64,000 bases of DNA from Cerasicoccus maritimus (lineage in GTDB: Bacteria > Verrucomicrobiota > Verrucomicrobiia > Opitutales > Cerasicoccaceae): the NCBI GenBank assembly GCA_031296935.1, contig JAVDPD010000027.1, positions 1 to 64,000 on the forward strand, given 5' to 3'. Shown here one piece after another: positions 52,122 to 60,219 of the stretch. Position 1 is the stretch's first letter. Each line of letters starts with the position of its first letter. The notes below the pieces were generated by a model, which ran no database searches, was not told where the DNA came from, and worked only from the letters and a program-made list of their open reading frames with translations. The translations under genes and the position numbers were made by a program.

Positions 52122-52538
52122 CTAGTTTTCGGGCAGTTGCCAACCCAGTTCAGGCCATTTTTTGAAATCCCGGTCAAAGGACATGACTGCGTATCCTTTT
52201 TCGATCGCAAACCTCGCTTGGAAGGCGTCGAGGTAATCAACTGATTTGGTCTGGAGGTCATCCAACGCCGCAAGCGTTGCTTTGGCGTGTTCGAGGCGAA
52301 TGCCAGGTCGCTGCAGAAATTCACTTAAGATTCTGGCGACGTGTTTGCGATCCTGCTCATAGTAGCTGGTCAGCACCCATACGATTTCCGCAATGCAGCC
52401 GCTGGTGAAATACAGCAGGTAGTCGCCTGCCTCAGCTTTGGCAAATACTTCCTTGGCAATCGGCGAGAGTTTCTCGTGATCCCATTGCAATAGGCGAATC
52501 ACGATATTGGCATCGCAGAGGAATACCGGTTTGCTCAT
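52122..52538 (-). CDS. vapC: PIN-domain ribonuclease toxin (VapC-like)
   Basis: A 138-residue protein. FLCDANIVIRLL carries the first Asp, ASGCIAEIVWVLTSYY-like TSGCIAEIVWVL carries the Glu, and YLDAFQARFA and VMSFDRDFKKW carry the remaining Asp residues of the PIN active site. VapC toxins cut specific RNAs in an Mg-dependent way. Its start overlaps the AbrB-type antitoxin stop by 4 bases. The pair probably stabilises the element. Confidence 0.82.
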   Translation of the reverse strand: MSKPVFLCDANIVIRLLQWDHEKLSPIAKEVFAKAEAGDYLLYFTSGCIAEIVWVLTSYYEQDRKHVARILSEFLQRPGIRLEHAKATLAALDDLQTKSVDYLDAFQARFAIEKGYAVMSFDRDFKKWPELGWQLPEN

Positions 52539-52783
52539 CGCTTCTTACCCTTAAGCGCGAGTGCTTTTGCGACAGCTTTTCGCTCCTGCGCCTTATTGGC
52601 GGCTGGACGCTTGCTTGGCAAAATCCCTGCAAAACGATCCAGGGAGCTATTCACTGATCGCATTATTACGTAGCCGTCCTTGGCTTCAAAAGCGATTTGC
52701 TGTTGCGGGTGCAAGTCGAGATACTCCCGTATTTCCTTGGGGATGGTTGTCTGCCCCTTACTGGTCATGGTTGAGATTGTCAT
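52535..52783 (-). CDS. vapB: AbrB/VapB-type antitoxin
   Basis: An 82-residue protein. MTISTMTSKGQTTIPKEIRE is the SpoVT/AbrB swapped-hairpin domain (S-K-G-Q-x-T-I-P-K). The C-terminal half is Lys/Ala-rich and would neutralise the PIN toxin. It starts at ATG 52783. TATATAAA on the minus strand is centred 25.5 bases upstream, and an inverted repeat TTTCCTTAC/GTAAGGAAA follows directly, which fits autoregulation. Confidence 0.82.
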   Translation of the reverse strand: MTISTMTSKGQTTIPKEIREYLDLHPQQQIAFEAKDGYVIMRSVNSSLDRFAGILPSKRPAANKAQERKAVAKALALKGKKR

Positions 52784-52804
52784 AATCTTTAGAATTATTC
52801 TTAC

Positions 52805-52843
52805 TTTATATAGTTTTCCTTACATTTTCAAGTAGTAAGGAAA
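52805..52843 (-). promoter_or_regulatory. TATA-like box and operator of the VapBC-type pair
   Basis: On the minus strand GGAAAACTATATAAAG contains TATATAAA (52805-52812). TTTCCTTAC (52815-52823) and GTAAGGAAA (52835-52843) form a perfect 9-bp inverted repeat with an 11-base spacer, overlapping the region where RNA polymerase or TFB/TBP-like factors would sit. Confidence 0.55.
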
Positions 52844-52890
52844 CCTTTCGTGGTAAGAGTGCCTGAAACCGCCACACCGGTTGCGCCGCT

Positions 52891-53646
52891 ATGCTTGCGA
52901 TGCAACTTTCTGGAAAATCGCTCTTTTTACAGTCGTTGGCTGAGTATCGGTGCTTAACGGTTCGCCAGAGTGTGGCGGCGGGACTTGCCAGTGAGCAGAT
53001 GACTCGGCGCTATGCTCGCACATTGACTGCCATTGGGCTGATTCGAAGTGGTGCCTGGCAAACTCCAGATGGCAAGGGTCGGCCAGAGAATATGCTGGCA
53101 GTAACCCTCAAGGGCCTTGGGGAGTTGGGCCTGTCAGGCAAGGAACTGGAATCCCGCTGCTATTCCCACCAGTATCATCTCAATTGGGTGCGTATCTGGC
53201 TGATGCAGTTATCGGAGCGGTATCCGGGGCTTGCAGTGCAATTCCGGCGCGGTTCCTTGGATACACTGTGGCCGGATGGAATTGTCATCCTGACGCATGA
53301 AGGCAAATCACTCCTGTTTTTCCTGGAGATAGATATGGGGACTGAGTCGCTAGCGGTGCTTGAGGAGAAACTGGTGGCCTACCGTGATTCGTTTCTGGCG
53401 GGCAGCTATAAACAGTTCGGAGAGTCGTGTCGCGGGTTCCGGGTGCTGCTGGTATGTCAGGAATGGAAGCGACTTCGCGGTGTTGCTCGTGTTTGCCAGA
53501 AGATGGCTCCGCTACCCTTTGTCTGGCTCACTGAATATAAGTCCTTGGCGCAGGCGGGTGCCGGAGCTGCAGTGTGGAGTCGGGGTGGCGAACTGAAACC
53601 GCAATTCAGTATCCTAGGATCGTTGGCCAAATTAGGGGCGCTTTGA
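52891..53646 (+). CDS. Replication-relaxation family protein
   Basis: A 251-residue protein. An N-terminal winged helix (LAEYRCLTVRQSVAAGLA, YARTLTAIGLIRSG) is followed by HQYHLNWVRIWLMQL and the conserved core LWPDGIVIL, FFLEIDMGTESLAVLEEKL and VAYRDSF. The H-x-x-x-x-N, PDG and E-x-D-x-G-T-E-S motifs match the replication-relaxation family found on plasmids and conjugative elements, thought to relate to plasmid replication or relaxase function. It is divergent from the VapBC-type pair. Confidence 0.75.
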   Translation: MLAMQLSGKSLFLQSLAEYRCLTVRQSVAAGLASEQMTRRYARTLTAIGLIRSGAWQTPDGKGRPENMLAVTLKGLGELGLSGKELESRCYSHQYHLNWVRIWLMQLSERYPGLAVQFRRGSLDTLWPDGIVILTHEGKSLLFFLEIDMGTESLAVLEEKLVAYRDSFLAGSYKQFGESCRGFRVLLVCQEWKRLRGVARVCQKMAPLPFVWLTEYKSLAQAGAGAAVWSRGGELKPQFSILGSLAKLGAL

Positions 53647-53784
53647 TATTTTTTAGGTAGCCTATTCACTTCGCTCAGATTGCCTACGGTTGGTTCGTGT
53701 GTAACTGCTGAATATAGCATGATACATGATTATCAGATTTTTATGGTAGATTTATGATTGTATTAGATATTTTATGGAGATTCC

Positions 53785-54771
53785 ATGAAAACTACTATAC
53801 TCATAACCTGTATTCACATTAACGCCATTGCCGGCTTTGCGGCAGTGAACTTCGATATGGCCATTGTTGGCGATATTGGCAATCCGGCCTATGCGGCTCC
53901 TCAAGGTGATTTTGGTTCGGTTCCCTATCAATATTCGATCTCAAAACATGAAGTAACGACAACACAATATGCTGAGTTTTTGAATGCTGTGGCCAAAACT
54001 GATACGCACAGCCTTTATAGTAATGGAATGCAAACCGACGGATCGTTAAACGGCATTCAACGTACTGGCAGTAGTGGTAGTTTTGTCTACATGCCGACTG
54101 CCGGACACGAAAATCGTCCCATTAGTTTCGTGAGCTTCTGGGATGCGACTCGTTTTGCGAATTGGTTGTCAAATGGACAACCGACTGGCTCTCAGTCTGC
54201 CGCCACAACGGAGGATGGCGCTTACACGCTCGGTGGCGTAACAAATCCGAGCAACTTATCAGTGACGCGAAACACCATTAACCCCAATACTGGAAGCGCT
54301 GCGGGTCTATACTTCATTCCTTCTGAGGATGAGTGGTTTAAGGCGGCTTATTACAATTCCGCGACATCGTCATACTACCTCTATCCAACAGCCAGTGATA
54401 TACAGCCAATTGCCGAAAATCCACCAGGGGGAACAAATTCAGCCAATTATGGAACGCCTGGTAGCACATTTACCGCCGTGGGGGCTTATGAAAACACTCT
54501 TAGCCCTTACGGACTTTACGACATGGCAGGCAATGCGTGGGAATATAACGAAGGTATTGTTTCAACTACAAATCGCTCTTTTCGAGGAAGCTCGAATGGT
54601 GATATGGGAAACAGTAATTTGACACGCGACTTTCAAAATAACGGTAATGCCAGCCTAGACTTAAGGGAGGTCGGTTTTCGAGTGTCGCAAGTGCCCGAGC
54701 CCCAAACTTGGGCTATCTTTAGTGGGCTAGTTGCTTTCGGATTGGCTTGGATTCGTCATCGTCGATCTTGA
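53785..54771 (+). CDS. PEP-CTERM protein with formylglycine-generating-enzyme-like (SUMF1) domain
   Basis: A 328-residue protein, ATG preceded by TTATGGAGATTCC (GGAG). A signal peptide ends near FAA. The SUMF1/FGE-sulfatase fold is visible: ISKHEVTTTQYAEFLNA, PISFVSFWDATRFANWL, PSEDEWFKAAYY, LYDMAGNAWEY and FRGSSNGD. The tail VPEPQTWAIF, hydrophobic helix, RHRRS is PEP-CTERM. SUMF1-like PEP-CTERM proteins are common in Verrucomicrobiota and mostly act as surface proteins; no copper-binding Cys pair typical of true formylglycine generation is evident. A terminator follows. Confidence 0.85.
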   Translation: MKTTILITCIHINAIAGFAAVNFDMAIVGDIGNPAYAAPQGDFGSVPYQYSISKHEVTTTQYAEFLNAVAKTDTHSLYSNGMQTDGSLNGIQRTGSSGSFVYMPTAGHENRPISFVSFWDATRFANWLSNGQPTGSQSAATTEDGAYTLGGVTNPSNLSVTRNTINPNTGSAAGLYFIPSEDEWFKAAYYNSATSSYYLYPTASDIQPIAENPPGGTNSANYGTPGSTFTAVGAYENTLSPYGLYDMAGNAWEYNEGIVSTTNRSFRGSSNGDMGNSNLTRDFQNNGNASLDLREVGFRVSQVPEPQTWAIFSGLVAFGLAWIRHRRS

Positions 54772-54801
54772 TTGCCATAGTGTTATGTTCCATCGTTTTC
54801 T

Positions 54802-54826
54802 GGCCCGGAGAAATCCGGGCCTTTTT
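54802..54826 (+). terminator. Rho-independent terminator after the SUMF1 gene
   Basis: GGCCCGGA, GAAA loop, TCCGGGCC, then TTTTT: a perfect 8-bp GC-rich stem, 31 bases after the stop. Confidence 0.9.
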
Positions 54827-54989
54827 GGTAATGATTTGCTGTTATCGAATGGCGTTATTGCGGTAGTACCATATGCATGCTCGATTAATTTCAGGCTTAG
54901 ATGATTGTTCTTGGTGATGCTTTTGTTCGGTCAGCGGCTCCCAGTGATTTGGCGCAAGTGTTTTTACTTGGAAGTGGTCCTGCTTTTAC

Positions 54990-55385
54990 ATGGACGACAT
55001 ATTTGAAGACATTGCCCAAAACTGTTTTGGGATCGAAACGCTCGAATCCAGAAAAATGGATGCCCTCGACTTTCCGACCTGCTCGGTCTGGGACCTGCGT
55101 GAGGGACTGGAAGCCGCATACCGTAAAGGGCTGGAGGATCAAGTGGTGGTTCTCGGAGCCGGTACCATGTTTGGATTTAAGCGCAACGCGGTTATCCGAG
55201 CCTTATCGACCAGTCACAGAATGGCTACGGCAACCATTGCGGCTGCCATGCAGTCATTTGGGCTGCAATACGAAGCAGAAGACTTGAGGCGAATCGCATC
55301 GCACGATGGCTATCGAGCGACATTGACCGGAGAACAGCATTTTTTGCTTTGCGAACGGGCTGAATTGTATTCGCGGGTGAAATAG
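54990..55385 (+). CDS. DUF6900-like plasmid/element protein
   Basis: A 131-residue protein. MDDIFEDIAQNCFGIETLES, then DALDFPTCSVWDLREGLEAA and YRKGLE, matches a small domain (L..R..D.LDF....W..R.ALEAAY..G) that I recall as DUF6900, found on plasmids and phages. The C-terminal half is helical (IRALSTSHRMATATIAAAMQ). Role unknown. It precedes the primase by 30 bases, suggesting a link to element replication. Confidence 0.6.
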   Translation: MDDIFEDIAQNCFGIETLESRKMDALDFPTCSVWDLREGLEAAYRKGLEDQVVVLGAGTMFGFKRNAVIRALSTSHRMATATIAAAMQSFGLQYEAEDLRRIASHDGYRATLTGEQHFLLCERAELYSRVK

Positions 55386-55415
55386 TCTGCTGGCAAGTGC
55401 CGCTGGTATGGGTAA

Positions 55416-56465
55416 ATGGCGAATTATTATTCTCGGGAACAGCTGGACGCGCTCAAAGGACGCGTTGATTTGGCTGCGTATGTGCAGCACAGCGGAATTG
55501 CCGAGTTGAAGCGGGTTGGAGCCCGGTATCGGGGACACTGTCCGCTTCATGATGATGGCACACCATCGTTCTACGTCGATTCGACGCATTCGGGTTATTA
55601 TTGTTTTGGCTGCCAGGCAAAGGGTGATGTGTTTGCCCTGACTCAGGAGCATTTTGGATTGAGTTTCAATGAGGCGGTGGAGCGGGTCCGAGCTTTCGCT
55701 TGTGGTCATCCCATCGAAAGTATGCCTCCTAAGCCAGTCGAGCCCGACCTTCCGCAACCATTAACTTTGGCGGATACGTTGGCCTTGGAACAGGCCGCTG
55801 CATATTACCAGCGCCAGTTGAGCAATAGCGAGATTGTGCAAGACTACCTGGCTTCCCGAAAAATCATGCCAAGTGCTATCGAGGATTTTGACTTGGGGTA
55901 TGGCATAGGATTTTTGGCGAAGGCTTTGCCCAAGAACGCCAAGCGATTGACCCAATTGGGACTGGTGACCCAGAAAGGACAGGATGCGTTCTTTGGACGA
56001 ATCACCGTTCCCATTCGTGATGCGTCAGGGACCGTGAGGCAATTCTATGGACGAAGCGTGAAGGAGCAGTATAAGCACCGCTATCTGTCTCGCCCTCACC
56101 AAACCTTGTTCAATCCTCAAGCGTTGGATGAGAAGACGGTGATTCTGTGCGAATCGATTATTGATGCACTGACATGCTATGGGCTGGGGTTTGAGAATAC
56201 GGTTTCAATTTATGGGGCGCATGGCATGAAAACGCAATACACGGAGCAAATGGCTCAGGCAGGTGTCAAGAAGGTAATTTTGGCGTACGATGCGGATAAG
56301 GCAGGTGACACTGGCGCCTCTCAAGCAGCGGAGATGCTTGATGAATGTGGGGTCAGAACCAGCCGCTTGCAGTTGCCTCGGGGATTGGATGTTAACCGAC
56401 TGGCGGTGGAGTCCAGTCATGCGCGGCAGGCGCTAGAAGGGCTGGTGCGAGAGGCTCAGCGATAG
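55416..56465 (+). CDS. DnaG-type primase (CHC2 zinc finger plus TOPRIM)
   Basis: A 349-residue primase. The zinc motif uses Cys42, His45, Cys63 and Cys66 (HCPLHDDGTPSFYV, YYCFGCQAKGDVF). TOPRIM follows with VILCESIIDALTCYGL and ILAYDADKAGD. RRVRQFYGRSVK-like VRQFYGRSV and HRYLSRP contact primer substrates in DnaG. It is shorter than chromosomal DnaG, lacking the helicase-binding C-terminal domain, as in phage and plasmid primases. It would prime element replication. No helicase is adjacent. Confidence 0.85.
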   Translation: MANYYSREQLDALKGRVDLAAYVQHSGIAELKRVGARYRGHCPLHDDGTPSFYVDSTHSGYYCFGCQAKGDVFALTQEHFGLSFNEAVERVRAFACGHPIESMPPKPVEPDLPQPLTLADTLALEQAAAYYQRQLSNSEIVQDYLASRKIMPSAIEDFDLGYGIGFLAKALPKNAKRLTQLGLVTQKGQDAFFGRITVPIRDASGTVRQFYGRSVKEQYKHRYLSRPHQTLFNPQALDEKTVILCESIIDALTCYGLGFENTVSIYGAHGMKTQYTEQMAQAGVKKVILAYDADKAGDTGASQAAEMLDECGVRTSRLQLPRGLDVNRLAVESSHARQALEGLVREAQR

Positions 56466-56633
56466 TCAGGCTCATGCGGTTCGTGCGCTCAATAATTCTA
56501 ATAGTAGTAAACGTGATGCCTTATGATTGGATTTTAGTTCATAAGAATGGCGTGTTTCTTACTTTTTAGATCGCATTTACGGATAATTTACTATGTTTGA
56601 AAAGCCAGCTCCGATACTGGGCAATTTCTGGGG

Positions 56634-57254
56634 ATGGTCATCAAACACACAGTGTTTGCTTTGGACTGCAGCGAAAGCATGTTGCAGCGCGACTACTTTC
56701 CCAGTCGCCTGGGTGGGGCAGCTCTGGTAACGCGGACATTGCACCAGGACCTGTTGCAAAAATCGCACACTGAATCCATTGGGGTGGTGGCGTTTGGCTC
56801 CGAGGCGGAGGTGGTGTGTCCACTGACTTCGCCCAACAAATGCGAGGATCTGCGTGAGGCAGTGGAGTCTCTTTCTGGTATGGGTAAGACCAATCTCAGC
56901 CTGGGCTTGATGTTGGCGGCCAAACTGCTTGAGCAGTCGGGCATCAATTCTCATGCGCAGATTCTGCTGCTGAGCGATGGCTGGCATGATGAGGGACGAC
57001 TTGATCCGGTGGACGCATCAAATAAAATCGCTGCGATGGGGATCACGATTGGTTGCATTGGCATTGCTGGTGACCCCGGCAGTGTTGATGTTAATCGCCT
57101 GCAAAAGATTGCCTCTCCAACCAAAACCGGCAGACGCTACTGTTTTATCAAAAACGCTTTTGCGATGGGAGCTTTGGAGCGTTCTTCCGTCATTGCGACT
57201 GATGGCATTTTGACTGCGGGGATCTTTTCCGAAGGATACCGCCGCATCCAGTAA
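56634..57254 (+). CDS. VWA-domain protein with intact MIDAS
   Basis: A 206-residue protein. The metal-ion-dependent adhesion site is complete: DCSESM (Asp11, Ser13, Ser15), Thr86 in GKTNLSLGL and Asp115 in LLLSDGWHDEG. The fold binds partner proteins through a divalent metal. No membrane segment, so cytosolic. ATG 56593 gives MFEKPAPILGNFWG in another frame; one extra G in G4 56630-56633 would join it to the VWA frame, so the true gene may start there. First gene of a seven-gene run ending in the Lon-like protease. Confidence 0.8.
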   Translation: MVIKHTVFALDCSESMLQRDYFPSRLGGAALVTRTLHQDLLQKSHTESIGVVAFGSEAEVVCPLTSPNKCEDLREAVESLSGMGKTNLSLGLMLAAKLLEQSGINSHAQILLLSDGWHDEGRLDPVDASNKIAAMGITIGCIGIAGDPGSVDVNRLQKIASPTKTGRRYCFIKNAFAMGALERSSVIATDGILTAGIFSEGYRRIQ

Positions 57255-57277
57255 CGATCGAACAACCACGACGCACT

Positions 57278-57481
57278 ATGAAAGATACACAATACGAATC
57301 CACTGACACGACTACCATCAACACGCCCGAGACCTCGGTAACCTGCACCTGTGAGGAGGATCATCATCACGGCTACGGTTCATGCGGTTCATCCTGTCCC
57401 GAATGTTGGTCGAATGTCTGTGAAAAGCCATCGGGTCATGGTGGGCCGCATGCCTGCTGGGTCTGTAAGCAGACATGGTAA
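57278..57481 (+). CDS. Cys/His-rich zinc-binding miniprotein
   Basis: A 67-residue protein. A flexible Thr-rich N-terminus is followed by CTCEEDHHHGYGSCG, SCPECW and VCEKPSGHGG, then PHACWVCKQTW. Ten Cys and several His suggest two or three zinc sites. The GHGGPHAC..C pattern recalls small zinc-binding domains in mobile-element proteins. It lies 23 bases after the VWA gene. Confidence 0.7.
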   Translation: MKDTQYESTDTTTINTPETSVTCTCEEDHHHGYGSCGSSCPECWSNVCEKPSGHGGPHACWVCKQTW

Positions 57482-57490
57482 TCGTATCCC

Positions 57491-58054
57491 ATGAGAACGA
57501 TTGAACACATTAAGCGTGAGCTGGAGCCTCGGGCCTTGCTCTCGGTCAGTAACGCGCATGACGATGCGCGGATTTCGTATCGCCTGGATTCCAACACGGT
57601 TCAGGATATGCACGAGTTTATCTCGGTCATTGGCGATTACCTGAATTATCACCATGAAACTTGCCTGGGAGGACGGTTGCCCGACTTTCAAGCGGAGGAA
57701 ATGGCCAAGGAAATTGTCGAGCGTCACCACAAACGCAGTGGGGGCAACCTGCTCAGCGCTTACACGCAAGCCAATACCGGACTCAATGGCGGAATGCGAA
57801 AAATTCTGGATGTGATTGCCGATGAGCTTCGCGAGGATGCGCTGCGACGCTACACCAATCATGTGCTGGATACGTATGTCACGCCCAATGCCTGGCCGGA
57901 GAAGGTGGCGCTGATTCGTGAGCTGGTTGCTGTCCTGAAACTGGATGGCGCGGATACGGATCATCCCGAGCGATACGCCAGTGATTACAAGGCGCTGATT
58001 GAGACCTATCTGCGCAACCTTCGCCGCACCGAGGAAGCCTTCTTTCGGATGTAA
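57491..58054 (+). CDS. Unknown helical protein of the VWA-Lon block
   Basis: A 187-residue protein. ARISYRLDSNTVQDMHEFIS, YLNYHHETCLGGRLPDFQ and EMAKEIVERHHKRSGGNL, then ALIETYLRNLRRTEEAF. His-rich and charged, all-helical, no signal peptide or known family. It follows the zinc protein by 9 bases and abuts the next start with no gap. The overlapping minus-strand frame was rejected. Confidence 0.6.
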   Translation: MRTIEHIKRELEPRALLSVSNAHDDARISYRLDSNTVQDMHEFISVIGDYLNYHHETCLGGRLPDFQAEEMAKEIVERHHKRSGGNLLSAYTQANTGLNGGMRKILDVIADELREDALRRYTNHVLDTYVTPNAWPEKVALIRELVAVLKLDGADTDHPERYASDYKALIETYLRNLRRTEEAFFRM

Positions 58055-58681
58055 ATGAGGCCGGAGCTTGCACAGTTCCTGGAGGAGATTCTTCTCTGCC
58101 ACCGCAAGTCGCAGGCGCTGATCAATGAGCGTTTCCTGGCGCTTGAGGGCAACGATTGGCGGGTGTGTTCTGAGGCTGAGTTTGTCGCGCTCCTACACCG
58201 GGTGACGGTTTATTTGTTGTATGGCGACTCGGTTAGCACTGATGGGCACACGCATGGCCTCAAGATTATCCAGGAACGATTGGAGAAAGTCTTTGGGGCA
58301 GCGCAGCGTCAGGTGGTGTTCGAAGCAATCGAAGGCCGGGGGCTGCGCAAGAGCGTCGAGCAATATGTCGATGCGGTTCAACAGGAACTGGTGAGTGAAC
58401 TGTTGTATGCGCTCATCGACAGTTACTTCGAGATCGCCTATGGCGGTCGATTGGAGCGTGATTATGACCTGATGCATCAGGATGGCAGCGAGTACTTCGA
58501 GGAGCATCGCCTGCTTTTGCCATCTTCTATTTGGGAGCAGCGGGATACCTACATCAAGGGGTCCATGGTCGTTCAGCATCCCATAACCGGTCAGGATGCT
58601 CTCAGGCCTCGTATGTGGGAAGTCTATGTTCGCCATCCCGAGTGGATGAACGCGCAACGCCAACCGCTGCTGTCACGATGA
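58055..58681 (+). CDS. Unknown protein of the VWA-Lon block
   Basis: A 208-residue protein, helical, acidic (LAQFLEEILLCHRKSQALIN, RQVVFEAIEGRGLRKSVEQ, ELLYALIDSYFEIAYGG). Its start follows the previous stop directly and its stop overlaps the next ATG (ATGA). No family recognised. The tight spacing implies joint expression with the sigma-like gene. Confidence 0.6.
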   Translation: MRPELAQFLEEILLCHRKSQALINERFLALEGNDWRVCSEAEFVALLHRVTVYLLYGDSVSTDGHTHGLKIIQERLEKVFGAAQRQVVFEAIEGRGLRKSVEQYVDAVQQELVSELLYALIDSYFEIAYGGRLERDYDLMHQDGSEYFEEHRLLLPSSIWEQRDTYIKGSMVVQHPITGQDALRPRMWEVYVRHPEWMNAQRQPLLSR

Positions 58682-59631
58682 CGAAAGCCGTTCCCTTTCC
58701 CGGTCAATCTACTGTAGCAACAGACTATCCATCATTGCCGCTGTACACACTTCTGCGACTCATCGTGGATGATGCGAATCCCGAGGCGTTAGCGGAATTA
58801 CACAACCGTCGCACGGTTTTTCAGCAGGAGGCCGGGCAACGGATGCTGTTCACGCAGTATCTGCACTCGCTACGGTCATGGGCCTTGTCACGCGGCTGGA
58901 GTCATGCCATTGTCGAGGGCGCGGCTGATCTGTGTCAGGAACGATTCTCCCGGTTGCCTGCCGATGGCCAGGGTGTGGATTGTCGCAATTATTTTCGGGC
59001 TGTCCTGATTCACTTCACCGGCAATGACGCTGCCTCCATTGGGCGTGAATACGAACTGGCTCGTCTGCTTGAGCGGATGGTCTTCCGGCATTTTTCGCTT
59101 TGCCTCAAGGAGGTGAAACGTTCGTTGCATTCCAGCCGCTATGTTTGGCGAATGGACTCTGGAACGCTCACACTGCGCTTTCCCCGGCATATTTCCGGGC
59201 GGGCTCGCCTTGCCTGGTTGGAAGAACATGCGCCAGATGCCGATGCCGCTCGTGTCGGGGAGCGGGATCGTATTCAGGCCCTGGTTGATGCGCATTTTGG
59301 ATCGGGAGAGCCGGTGAGCTTGGATGATGGAGTAGGGCAGTTAGTGCTACCTCAGAGCGACATCCCCTCAAACATTGTGCAGCGGCTGGAATCACAGGGC
59401 TTGGCGCAGGCGGTGGCGGAAGAAAAAGCTGACCGAATCGATGAGCAACGAAGCGCCATTGCCGCTCTGGGGCCGTTGGCGGTGAGAGAGATGGTGCTGC
59501 GCATTTTTGAGGAGATCGCCGCTGGTGAGGTCAATGACCACCAGATTGCACAGGAGTACGGGATCACGAAACCAACGTATTCGAGGTGGGCAGGCTCTTC
59601 CTGGGAAATCAGGCGCACGGCAGGTTCCTGA
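58678..59631 (+). CDS. ECF sigma-like protein, C-terminus frameshifted
   Basis: A 317-residue frame. The centre (LHSLRSWALSRGWSHAIVEG, AADLCQERFSRL, NYFRAVLIHF) resembles sigma region 2, and IAAGEVNDHQIAQEYGITKP with TYSRWAGSSW is an HTH. After SSW the frame ends in a nonsense-looking tail. Dropping one base in GGGAAA (59603-59608) continues it as KSGARQVPDLWRNTAQVLAQ and on to a stop at 59746 that overlaps the next ATG. The corrected gene therefore probably spans 58678-59746. Sigma assignment is by pattern and remains tentative. Confidence 0.5.
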   Translation: MTKAVPFPGQSTVATDYPSLPLYTLLRLIVDDANPEALAELHNRRTVFQQEAGQRMLFTQYLHSLRSWALSRGWSHAIVEGAADLCQERFSRLPADGQGVDCRNYFRAVLIHFTGNDAASIGREYELARLLERMVFRHFSLCLKEVKRSLHSSRYVWRMDSGTLTLRFPRHISGRARLAWLEEHAPDADAARVGERDRIQALVDAHFGSGEPVSLDDGVGQLVLPQSDIPSNIVQRLESQGLAQAVAEEKADRIDEQRSAIAALGPLAVREMVLRIFEEIAAGEVNDHQIAQEYGITKPTYSRWAGSSWEIRRTAGS

Positions 59632-59742
59632 TCTGTGGCGCAACACCGCCCAAGTGCTGGCGCAACATGCCGCCTTTCGTGAGACAGCGGTTGCAGCCTC
59701 GGTATGGCCGGTCGTTGAATCCATCAATGAGGGAGGCCGGTC

Positions 59743-60219
59743 ATGAGCGGAGAACTCGCATACATCGCCCGTCTGCAACAAGCCTACCGAAATGGCGCGA
59801 GTCGGGAGGAACTGGCCGCTGCGTTTGCCGCGATCAAGGATCTGGATCCCGAATCGCAGAGGCAGTTTGCTGACTTTATGGAAGTGGTTGCCGCTTCTGC
59901 TGAGTGTTCTGCGGCGCTGTCGGTAAACGATAACGAGGTTGCAAAGATCGATCTGCATGCTCGGGATGCGGCAATTGATCTGACCGAACCCGGTCACTAC
60001 ACGCTCACGCTGTCAACTGGACGGGTTATCTGGAAGCAGCATCTTGACGCGAAAGAGTTATTTTTGGTGGACCATGACACGCTTCCGGTGGCTGCGGATA
60101 CGGACGATGCCCAAGATCGGGTTTCGTTTGAAACCACACTCCTTGATGGCGAAATCATCCTTTCGCTGACTCCTGGCCTACACCAGGGAACCCTTCGCAT
60201 CCAATGGCAAGCCGGGTAA
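59743..60219 (+). CDS. Small protein paired with the sigma-like gene
   Basis: A 158-residue protein. Helical N-terminal half (IARLQQAYRNGASREELAAA, DFMEVVAASAEC), beta-rich C-terminal half (HYTLTLSTGRVIWKQHLDAK, LLDGEIILSLTPGLHQGTLR). Sigma factors are often followed by an anti-sigma or partner, and this layout fits, but no anti-sigma domain is recognised. It overlaps the Lon-like gene by 16 bases. Confidence 0.55.
   Translation: MSGELAYIARLQQAYRNGASREELAAAFAAIKDLDPESQRQFADFMEVVAASAECSAALSVNDNEVAKIDLHARDAAIDLTEPGHYTLTLSTGRVIWKQHLDAKELFLVDHDTLPVAADTDDAQDRVSFETTLLDGEIILSLTPGLHQGTLRIQWQAG

Noticed and set aside
53785..54771. True formylglycine-generating enzyme for sulfatases
   Set aside because: The typical Cys pair is not seen and the protein has a PEP-CTERM tail; no sulfatase is adjacent.
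57389..58102. 237-codon minus-strand open frame
   Set aside because: It lies fully opposite the 187-aa gene, which has tight operon spacing and coupled starts. The minus frame has no motif.
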